A stretch of DNA of 20,091 nt from Candidatus Bipolaricaulis sp. (GTDB taxonomy: Bacteria > Bipolaricaulota > Bipolaricaulia > Bipolaricaulales > Bipolaricaulaceae): NCBI GenBank assembly GCA_020062805.1, contig JAGUVP010000055.1, forward strand, positions 1 through 20,091. Direction: 5' to 3'. A model generated the notes under the pieces. That model did no database searches, was not told where the DNA came from, and saw only the letters and a list, made by a program, of their open reading frames with translations. This document shows, piece by piece, positions 6,705-13,336 of this stretch (positions within the stretch are counted from its first letter, which is position 1; every line of letters begins with the position of its first letter). The translations under genes were made by a program, and so were the position numbers.

Positions 6705-7187
6705 ATGGTGGATCAGAGAAAGCAGGTGTGCGAGAACTGCACATGGTGGGCGAGCGAAGAAGGCGACGACCACGGCGAGTGCAGGCGCGCGGCCCCACAG
6801 AACGCCTCCGATGAGGGTTGTGGTTGTTGGCCGGAAACACACGGGACCGCGTGGTGCGGCGAGTGGATGCTCAGACTGGATGAGCCAGGCACGACCTGTG
6901 ACGAGGAAGCAGCGGCGGTACTGAGAGAAGCTCAGCACTCTCCTGAGTACATGAAGGCTGTTGAGGAGTCTAAGGGTGCACTGGCTGCAGCAATGGACCG
7001 GCTGCACGCAAGCAGCGGAGCCGTTGAGTTCCCTCTGGAAGAAGCGGAGGCGTTGTCCTGGGTGTGGCGCGCCTTGGAGTCGGCCGTACTGCGGATAGGA
7101 GCAGAACGGGGTGTCTCTCTGCATAGGGCGTATGCTGAGCAGAGAAGACAATGGACGTCCGAGAAGAGGGGTGGAGCTGCTTCCTGA
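6705..7187 (+). CDS. 160-aa protein with an N-terminal Cys-rich cluster
   Basis: ATG 6705 follows GGAGGG by five bases. Residues 9-53 carry a Cys cluster: CENCTWW, GECRRAAP, CGCWPETHGTAWCGEW, with Cys at 9, 12, 26, 39, 41 and 51. The pattern C-x2-C...GECRR-x-AP...WPxT...WCGEW occurs in small proteins of phages and high-GC bacteria and probably binds metal. Residues 65-160 are helical and charged (EEAAAVLREAQHSPEYMKAV, EFPLEEAEALSWVWRALESA) with no domain I can name. There is no signal peptide. It sits upstream of two small frames on the same strand, suggesting a short operon of unknown purpose. Confidence 0.7.
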   Translation: MVDQRKQVCENCTWWASEEGDDHGECRRAAPQNASDEGCGCWPETHGTAWCGEWMLRLDEPGTTCDEEAAAVLREAQHSPEYMKAVEESKGALAAAMDRLHASSGAVEFPLEEAEALSWVWRALESAVLRIGAERGVSLHRAYAEQRRQWTSEKRGGAAS

Positions 7188-7269
7188 GCGGACCGAAGCT
7201 GGGGCTAACCATGAGTCTGTGCTGGACTGGCTTGTGAAGTGGGCCCCCGCCTCGCTGAGAGAAGGTTAG
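7132..7269 (+). CDS. Possible 45-aa frame overlapping the Cys-cluster gene
   Basis: This ATG frame overlaps the preceding gene by 56 bases and stops 21 bases before the next ATG. It encodes MLSREDNGRPRRGVELLPER then TEAGANHESVLDWLVKWAPA. The C-terminal half looks like an amphipathic helix. There is no strong ribosome site; an internal GTG near 7172, after GAAGAGGGG, is an alternative start. It is kept as a possible gene because it fills the gap between two co-oriented genes. Confidence 0.3.
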   Translation: MLSREDNGRPRRGVELLPERTEAGANHESVLDWLVKWAPASLREG

Positions 7270-7290
7270 GAAAGGTGGAGGGAGCTGACA

Positions 7291-7683
7291 ATGCCTAGAG
7301 CAGCGAACAGAAGAGAGGTGACGCCCGCGTACCTGGACGCAGCACGCCAGGCAGTCAGAAGAGGGGAAGGGGACGTGGCCCGAGCGTGCGTGGCAACAAC
7401 AAGCTTGGAACACAGACTGGAAATGCTGATGCACGACTTCGTCCAAGGGTTCCGGCTCCCGAGAAGATCCGACAGGGAGATGGCAGCAAAGTCCGAGGTT
7501 GCGGCGATACCCGGACGGCTTGAGGCGGCCACCGCTGCGAAGGCTCGGGTCCAGACCGAACTGGTGGAGCGACGTAAAGAGCTCCAAGTGGCGGAAGACC
7601 GTTGGGCCGTGGAGCAGGACAGGGCAAGGAACGACGAGATCTCTTCGATCCAACAAGAGGGACCTCGAACATCTTCAGGATAG
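7291..7683 (+). CDS. 130-aa charged helical protein, function unknown
   Basis: ATG 7291 lies six bases after GGAGGGAG. The protein is rich in Ala, Arg and Glu and predicted almost wholly helical. Residues 60-110 (REMAAKSEVAAIPGRLEAAT, then KARVQTELVERRKELQVAED) resemble a coiled coil. There is no signal peptide, membrane span or known domain. The C-terminal 15 residues lose this character, and the downstream frame is noncoding, so the end may be recent. Confidence 0.55.
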   Translation: MPRAANRREVTPAYLDAARQAVRRGEGDVARACVATTSLEHRLEMLMHDFVQGFRLPRRSDREMAAKSEVAAIPGRLEAATAAKARVQTELVERRKELQVAEDRWAVEQDRARNDEISSIQQEGPRTSSG

Positions 7684-8061
7684 GGCAGCTGGCCACGCGA
7701 CTGAACTGAGTGGCCTTGCCATCCCGTTGGATCGCCCCGGGTTCACCGGAGGGTTCTTCACCTGAACCCGGCCACGAGGTGAGCGGGGGATTTGTGCCAG
7801 GTGTCCTGCAGGCAGTTCGAATCCTCTGAGCTCCTGTCTCCTGAAACGCAGATGGGAAGGCTCTTGTGGGGTCTGCTACCCCTAGAGGACTACTCTCAAA
7901 CCCGGCATGGCCTGATCCTGCCTGCGGAACGGGCGAGCGCGTGCGTGCAGGACAGTGCTTGAGGTCCATCGGCAGTCAGCATCTCGACAGGCAGGGAGCT
8001 CCCAGAAGTCCCAACGCCCGCTTTGGCCGCGCTCGGCGCGGGGGAAGCGTGTCGCCGGACT
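7684..8061. other. Intergenic stretch between convergent genes, holding repeat copy B
   Basis: Apart from repeat copy B (7891-8001) and its 16-base lead-in at 7875-7890, I see no gene. A tRNA-like TTCGAATCC at about 7818-7826 has no matching arms. Confidence 0.5.
7891..8001 (+). repeat. Dispersed repeat, copy B
   Basis: This is the ungapped 111-bp partner of 420-530, with 93 identical positions by hand count. It keeps the same reading frame and stop codon (YSQTRHGLILPAE... ending DSA then TGA) but lacks the 59 bases that separate lead-in and block in copy A. It lies just beyond the 3' end of the minus-strand receiver gene. Confidence 0.75.
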
Positions 8062-8535
8062 CTACCGGCTGTGTGCGCGGTCTCCTTGGAGGGAGAGCGT
8101 GTCAGGGGCCCGGCACTGGGGAAGAGCTGCCACGTCCCAGAACCGCCGCACGGCCCGAAGTTGCTCTGCCTCTTCTTCCCGATCCACGCGCTTTGCTACG
8201 TAGGCAGCCGCGCCCATCTGGTACAGGCGCTCGATCTGGTACTCGTCGTCGCAGACCGACCACATCACGACAGGGAGGTTCGCAAGCTCGGGGCTCTGCT
8301 TCACACGCCACAGGACCTCGGGTCCTCTCATCCTCGGCATCTGGATGCTGAGGATGAGAAGGTCGGGCACCGGTGTGGACGCGTGCTTCCCCTTGTGCCG
8401 CAGCACCTCAAGGGCGGCCACGCCATCCTCTACCCACACCACCTGCCACCGAGGCGGCTCCTTGAATACCTGAATCGCCACCTCGGCATCCCTCTCAGAG
8501 TCTTCGGCAATCAAGACCACACGTCGTCGGTCCAT
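8062..8535 (-). CDS. Stand-alone receiver-domain protein lacking the phosphoacceptor Asp
   Basis: The protein has 157 residues from ATG 8535; the frame is open further upstream, but that part is not receiver-like. Residues 5-125 form a CheY-like domain of the type with a variable acidic loop: VVLIAEDSERDAEVAIQVF, VEDGVAALEVLR, VPDLLILSIQMPRMRGPEVL, LANLPVVMWSVCDD, GAAAYVAKRVD. The acidic pair (Glu11, Asp12), Ser93 and Lys115 are kept. The position that should be the phosphorylated Asp (LLDLxMP in the family) is Ser63 (LILSIQMP; codon at 8347-8349, AGC). No histidine kinase or output domain is nearby. It is probably a pseudo-receiver that binds partners without phosphorylation, or a decaying gene. 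The ribosome site is weak. Confidence 0.75.
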   Translation of the reverse strand: MDRRRVVLIAEDSERDAEVAIQVFKEPPRWQVVWVEDGVAALEVLRHKGKHASTPVPDLLILSIQMPRMRGPEVLWRVKQSPELANLPVVMWSVCDDEYQIERLYQMGAAAYVAKRVDREEEAEQLRAVRRFWDVAALPQCRAPDTLSLQGDRAHSR

Positions 8536-8971
8536 GTTCCGTTCCAGATCAACATCTGCAAGCGTAGCGGGCTCGCCGTGAGACCGGAAGGCCAGCCGTC
8601 CGTCCCTCGCTGGGGCTGGCCCGTCCCGAGGGTGAGCGGCTTCGCTCCGGAGGGACGCGCGTGGTAGGACCGTCCCGGTGTCAACCCCTCGGAACATCCG
8701 GTAGAACAGCCTCTCGGGTCCTGGCCCGTGGCCGCACTGTATGGTGGTTTCAAGTTGGCCGGCACACGGGTGTGCATCGCGCCGTGTGCATCACGCTGGC
8801 GACACCGCCCCATCTGGCGGGGGCCGGTGGCGGCCGCCTGCCTCTACGGGGTCGCCCCACAGGTGACGTACTCCTGCTGGTTCGGATGGACCCCGATGCA
8901 GTAGGAGGTGATGGGGAGGGGCGATCCGGAACACGGCGTGACCGACGAGAACCTATCCTGGAGGTGTCAGC
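8536..8971. other. Intergenic region between divergent genes
   Basis: There is no credible gene. CACACGG at 8763-8769 and CCGTGTG at 8782-8788 form a perfect 7-bp inverted repeat that also contains a direct repeat of GTGTGCATC. It is a possible operator or hairpin about 190 bases before the lipoprotein gene. No clear promoter is seen. Confidence 0.4.
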
Positions 8972-10876
8972 ATGGAACGCATTCGTGAGACGCGGACAAG
9001 ATGGCTTCGGGGACTCATCCTGCTCGGCCTGGTGCTGGGCTCGGTGGGCGCGTGTGCGCATGGCCAACAGGGAGGTCCTCCGCAGGAGCCGCCGGCGGGG
9101 ATCATCACCCCCGATCACCCGGCAGCCGAGGGCGCAGTGCCCACGGTGCTCTTCTTCATGGGCATCGCGGAGGACGAGCCACAGACCAGCATCCGTATGG
9201 ACAAGGTGGCCTATGTGCTCGGGGAAACGGGCGCGATCTACTTCGAGATCAACCAACCGGCCTACATCTACGTGTGGACCGTGTGCCCGACCGCCGCTCG
9301 CATTGAGCAGCTGTTCCCGAACCCCCATGACACGAACAACTACTTCTCTGCAGGCAACCACACGATACCCACGCCAGGCAGGCAGTACAGGCTCCAGGCC
9401 CAGCCACCCGAGGGCTGGAAGTGGATGCAGGTTATGGCCCTGTCGGCGCCTCTGCCCGGGGTGGGCCCGCACGCGCACATTCCCTTCCCCTCGCTGCACC
9501 TGAGCCCAGGCGACTGGAGCCAGCAGTTCTTGAGCTGGCTCGGGCAGCAGTTGCCCCCGGGAACCGGGCAAGCGTTCAACTTCACAAGCTACCAGATCGT
9601 GGGGACACCCGTGGTGCAACACGGCACCCTCAGGGTGACGTCTAATCCCGCGGGGGCCCAGGTGCTCGTGAACGGGCCGCCGAGAGGGGTCACTCCGCAG
9701 TGGCAGCCGTTCGAGATCCTCTTGGCGCCGGGGAGCTACAACGTAACCGTCCGCCTCGCCGGTCTCCAGGACTACAACACGACGGTCCAGGTCATGGCCG
9801 GCGGTGTTCAGAACGTCCACGCCGATCTGATGGGCGGAGTTGTCGGGCAAGGCGGCCTGCGGATCCTCTCTGTGCCCCCGGGCCTCGGCGTCTACATCGG
9901 CGGCACGTACCGAGGCATGACACCTATCGAGGTCTCCCTCCCAGCCGGGATCCACTCCGTTCAGCTGTGGAGTGGGTTGACCCCTGTGTGGTCGCGGACC
10001 GTCGTTGTATTCCCGTTCGTGACGCAGACGATCACGGTTACCTTGAACGGGCAGCCCGCCACCGGGGCGCGCATCAGCACGGACAAGGCGGCCTACAGCG
10101 TGGGCGAGACGGTTGTGTTCACGATCTCTTCTCCGACACCGTGTGCTTCGGCGTTCTTCCGCGTGCATAAGCCAGACAACACCTACGTCGATACCGCACT
10201 TCCCGCGCTCGTTCCCGGGGTGACGGTGCGGGTGAGCGGAGGTGCGGGGTCGCCTCCTGGGCAGCGCACCGTGACTCTCTACTGCGACTACGCGGCGGTT
10301 GCCCAGACGACCTTCTCCGTGGGCGGTCTGGTGGTATGCATGTACTCGATCAATCGGACCAGCCATACATTCCCGAACACGGGCGGCAGTGTGTCCGTGG
10401 CCGTGAGCGCGCCGACGGGGTGTGCGTGGACGGCGACGAGCCCGTGTCCGTGGGTAACGGTGAGCCCGAGCAGCGGAACCGGAAACGGAACCGTGATCGT
10501 GACCGCACAACCCATGCCTTCGCTGCCGGGTATGCCTCCTCTCGGGCTGCGCACGTGCACGCTCACCATCGCCGGCAGGGAGTTCGCTGTCACGCAGGGT
10601 TCGCCTTTGCCTGTGCTATGCACGTACTCGATCATCCCGACCGAGGCAACTTTCAGCCGGTTCGGCGGTACCGTGGTCGTGAGCGTGACCACGCAGGCGA
10701 ACTGCTCGTGGACGGCGACGAGCCCCTGTCCGTGGGTAACAGTGAGCCCAAGCAGTGGAACCGGAAGCGGAACCGTCACGGTGACGGTTGAGCGAAATGA
10801 TGCGCTCATCCTAACGCGCTTCTGTACGGTGACCATAGCTGGGAAGGAGTTCACCGTAACCCAGAGGCGGAACTAG
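8972..10876 (+). CDS. Multidomain surface lipoprotein: DUF4384, two PEGA and two BACON domains
   Basis: This 634-aa protein starts at ATG 8972, six bases after GGAGGT. A hydrophobic signal at 12-27 ends in GSVGAC, a plausible lipobox with Cys28. Residues about 68-175 match DUF4384 (DKVAYVLGETGAIYFEINQP, IEQLFPNPHDTNNYFSAGNH). PEGA domains follow at 218-286 (GTLRVTSNPAGAQVLVNG) and 294-358 (GGLRILSVPPGLGVYIGG). Residues 366-450 resemble a macroglobulin/Ig-like fold (ISTDKAAYSVGETVVFTISS). Two BACON domains close the protein at 456-542 and 550-632, each with CxYSI, WTATSPCPWVTVSPSSGTG and TIAGxEFxVTQ. All modules suit extracellular binding or display rather than catalysis. The BACON pair shows strong DNA identity, implying a recent duplication. 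Confidence 0.88.
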   Translation: MERIRETRTRWLRGLILLGLVLGSVGACAHGQQGGPPQEPPAGIITPDHPAAEGAVPTVLFFMGIAEDEPQTSIRMDKVAYVLGETGAIYFEINQPAYIYVWTVCPTAARIEQLFPNPHDTNNYFSAGNHTIPTPGRQYRLQAQPPEGWKWMQVMALSAPLPGVGPHAHIPFPSLHLSPGDWSQQFLSWLGQQLPPGTGQAFNFTSYQIVGTPVVQHGTLRVTSNPAGAQVLVNGPPRGVTPQWQPFEILLAPGSYNVTVRLAGLQDYNTTVQVMAGGVQNVHADLMGGVVGQGGLRILSVPPGLGVYIGGTYRGMTPIEVSLPAGIHSVQLWSGLTPVWSRTVVVFPFVTQTITVTLNGQPATGARISTDKAAYSVGETVVFTISSPTPCASAFFRVHKPDNTYVDTALPALVPGVTVRVSGGAGSPPGQRTVTLYCDYAAVAQTTFSVGGLVVCMYSINRTSHTFPNTGGSVSVAVSAPTGCAWTATSPCPWVTVSPSSGTGNGTVIVTAQPMPSLPGMPPLGLRTCTLTIAGREFAVTQGSPLPVLCTYSIIPTEATFSRFGGTVVVSVTTQANCSWTATSPCPWVTVSPSSGTGSGTVTVTVERNDALILTRFCTVTIAGKEFTVTQRRN

Positions 10877-10943
10877 GTCCCTGAGGGGTTGCTGGTCTCG
10901 CTCATCAGGCGGGGGCAGAAACCCCGATGGTCGGTGATGGACA

Positions 10944-10979
10944 CGGCGAGGGTGGCGCAGACCAGCACCGCCCTCGCCG
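10944..10979 (+). terminator. Hairpin between lipoprotein and serpin genes
   Basis: CGGCGAGGGTGG pairs with CCGCCCTCGCCG over 12 bp (one G-U pair) around a 12-base loop, 68 bases after the lipoprotein stop. No U-tract follows. It probably terminates or stabilises the upstream message. Confidence 0.55.
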
Positions 10980-11018
10980 GTCCTGGACACTGGGGCACGC
11001 GCAAGACGGAGGGCGGCG

Positions 11019-12485
11019 ATGAGAAGAAGGCAAGCCTTGCGGTATGGGATGATGGTCGGTCTGGGTCTGCTCATGGTGGCGGGAGCCGCTTGGGGGGCCG
11101 GCTGTGCCAACGAGAGCGACCTGATCGTGGGAGCAGGAACCGTGCGGCACATCCCCCTCGCGGGCGGGTTCTACGGCATCGTGGCCGAGGACGGCACAGA
11201 GTACCTCCCGCTGAACCTCGATGTACGGTTCCAGGTCGACCACCTCAGGGTGGTGTTCGCCGTCAAGCCGGAACCGGACGCGGTCACGATCCACATGTGG
11301 GGAACGCCAGTGCGCGTCGTGGAGGTTCACCTGCAGGGCGACGATGGGGCAGAGCTTGTCGCCGGTACCACCACGTTCGCCCTGGCGCTGTACGATCACC
11401 TCCGGGCGGGTCCCGAGAACCTGATCTTCTCGCCGCTGAGCATCTCCGCCGCGCTGGCGATGACCTATGCCGGCGCGCGAGGCGAGACCGCTGCAGAGAT
11501 GGCCGAGGTCCTCCGGTTCACGCTGCCCGATGCACGGTTGCACTACGCCTTCCAGGCCGTGCTTGCCGCGATCCGCAGAACCGGGAGGCACCACGAGCTT
11601 GCCCTGGCGAACGGCCTATGGGGTCAGCAAGGCTTCGGATTCCTGACGGAGTTCCTGGACCTGGCGCGGACGCGCTACGGCGCAGAGCTTCGGGAGGTCG
11701 ACTTCGAGCGGGAGACCGAATCCGCGCGACAGGAGATCAACGCGTGGGTTGCGCGGGAGACCCGCGGGCGGATCGCCGAGCTGTTGACTCCATCGGATCT
11801 TGACATGTTCGCCCGGCTCGTGCTCGGCAACGCGATCTACTTCCGCGCCGACTGGGCGGTTCAGTTCAAGCCCGAGCTCACCCGGGACGCCGACTTCCGC
11901 CTTCCGAGCGGGGAGACGGTCACGGTTCCGATGATGACCCAGACCGATAGGTTCCTGTACGCCGCGTTCGAGGACCTCCAGGTTCTCGAACTCCCGTACG
12001 AAGGGCACGAGGCGGCGATGGTCGTGATCCTTCCCCGCCCCGGGCTGTGCCTGAGGGAGCTGGAGGCCCGGCTGACCCCGCAGAACCTGGCCTTCTGGCT
12101 CGGCGAGCTGCGGCAGGCCGAAGTGTTCGTGGGTCTTCCCAGGTTCTCCGCGCGCTCGAAGCTCGCTCTCCACGAGGTGCTGCCGGCGATGGGGATCGAG
12201 CTGGCGTTCTCGGACGCGTGCGACCCCGAGACCGGCGGGCTGCGGGCAGACCTGTCAGGGCTCGCAGGCACACGTGACCTGTATGTGCAGAAGGTGGTCC
12301 ACGAGGCGTTCATCGAGGTGGACGAACGCGGAACAGAGGCCGCTGCCGCCTCCGCGGTGGTGACAGGGATACTCATGGCGGCCTTGCCGCCCCAGTTCGT
12401 CGCGGATCGGCCCTTCCTGTTCCTGGTGCGACATCGCACGACAGGCAGCATCCTCTTCCTCGGGAGAGTGACCGACCCGCGATGA
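11019..12485 (+). CDS. Secreted inhibitory-type serpin with an extra N-terminal domain
   Basis: The protein has 488 residues, with GGAGGG five bases before ATG 11019. Residues 8-27 are a signal peptide. Residues 36-108 form a small beta-rich domain (GTVRHIPLAGGFYGIVAEDG) outside the serpin fold. The serpin fold spans 115-488: NLIFSPLSISAALAMTYAGA, LVLGNAIYFRADWAVQFKPE, AAMVVILPRPG and the end PFLFLVRHRTTGSILFLGRV. The hinge of the reactive loop, ERGTEAAAASAVV (G438 as P15), has the small residues needed for loop insertion, so it should inhibit proteases. Counting from P15 puts P1-P1' at Leu452-Met453, predicting chymotrypsin- or subtilisin-like targets. A putative metallopeptidase lies downstream, but serpins normally trap serine or cysteine proteases. 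Confidence 0.93.
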   Translation: MRRRQALRYGMMVGLGLLMVAGAAWGAGCANESDLIVGAGTVRHIPLAGGFYGIVAEDGTEYLPLNLDVRFQVDHLRVVFAVKPEPDAVTIHMWGTPVRVVEVHLQGDDGAELVAGTTTFALALYDHLRAGPENLIFSPLSISAALAMTYAGARGETAAEMAEVLRFTLPDARLHYAFQAVLAAIRRTGRHHELALANGLWGQQGFGFLTEFLDLARTRYGAELREVDFERETESARQEINAWVARETRGRIAELLTPSDLDMFARLVLGNAIYFRADWAVQFKPELTRDADFRLPSGETVTVPMMTQTDRFLYAAFEDLQVLELPYEGHEAAMVVILPRPGLCLRELEARLTPQNLAFWLGELRQAEVFVGLPRFSARSKLALHEVLPAMGIELAFSDACDPETGGLRADLSGLAGTRDLYVQKVVHEAFIEVDERGTEAAAASAVVTGILMAALPPQFVADRPFLFLVRHRTTGSILFLGRVTDPR

Positions 12486-12547
12486 GGTAGGGGACCGTTG
12501 CCCTACGGATGGGCGAGCATATCTGCAGACAGAAGGAGGCTGCGCAG

Positions 12548-13336
12548 ATGAGATGGGAAACGGGAGGGAAGCGGGTTGGGAGAGCGGCACGGCCCCGGAC
12601 GTGGAGCTGGAGCACATGGAAGCGTGTCCAGCGGCCTGTATCCGTGGGGGTGATCGCGGCTGTGCTGACGAGTACGGCCATGGTGCTCGCGTCTCCGGCG
12701 GCAGTGGAGCCGCTTCACGCTCTGGTCGGCCACACGGCAGGAGTCAATGCCGTCGCGTTCTCTCCGGACGGGAAGACCGTGGCTACCGGCTCCTGGGACG
12801 AGACGATCCGGCTGTGGGATGTGGCCACCGGTGGAGAGATCCGCCAACTGCTCGGACACCTGCGGTCGGTCCACGCCGTGGCCTTCTCCCCGGACGGGAC
12901 AACGCTGGCCTCGGGGGCCCTGAGAACCAAGCTTTGGGACCTCACTGCCGGGAAGGGGATCGCCGCCCTCACCGGGTACGACGGAGCCGTCACGTCGGTG
13001 ACCTTGGGGGTGGCTGTGCGGCACGTGTTCCGAAGATGTGACCAGGGCACATTGCAAGGAGGAAGTGATGTCGAGGACCAGACTTCTGATCGGGGTAGCG
13101 GGTGCGGGCTGTTTCGCGGCGCTCGTAGTCGCGATCTCCTCGTGGCCGAGTCCTATAGACGTGCTCCGGTGGGGCAGCATGCTGTCAGCTCTGCAGGCGC
13201 AAGCACAGCAGACAACGTCCACAGTGCAGGTGGAGTATGTACGCTTCACTCCCGTAGCCATCTTCACGGACGGTGTAGACGAGATGACCCTCGAGGTACG
13301 CGTCACGGGACCTGTCGCCAGGGTAGAAGCTCGTAA
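12548..13336 (+). pseudogene. Truncated WD40-repeat protein
   Basis: ATG 12548 stands eight bases after AAGGAGG. A positively charged N-terminus with a hydrophobic segment (VSVGVIAAVLTSTAMVLASP) looks like a signal or anchor. Residues 56-95 are a complete WD40 repeat (HALVGHTAGVNAVAFSPDGK, then TVATGSWDETIRLWD). Residues 98-133 are a second repeat that has lost part of its third strand (ASGALRTKLWDL). A third begins at 139 (LTGYDGAVTSVT) and stops matching at about 13003. Beyond that the frame is open to 13336 but is junk, rich in Arg, Ser and His, and overlaps the next gene by 269 bases. A WD40 propeller needs six or more blades, so this is a gene broken by a deletion. Confidence 0.75.

Noticed and set aside
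7800..7840. tRNA-like T-loop TTCGAATCC
   Set aside because: The flanking bases do not form a T-stem, and no acceptor, D or anticodon arm can be built around it.
8062..8697. Longer 211-codon version of the receiver protein
   Set aside because: The extra N-terminal 54 residues are not receiver-like and are Arg/Pro-rich; receiver domains start close to VVLIAEDS, supporting ATG 8535.
8750..10510. Long 586-codon minus-strand frame
   Set aside because: It is the antisense shadow of the PEGA/BACON lipoprotein gene; its His/Arg-rich composition is not protein-like and it has no ribosome site.
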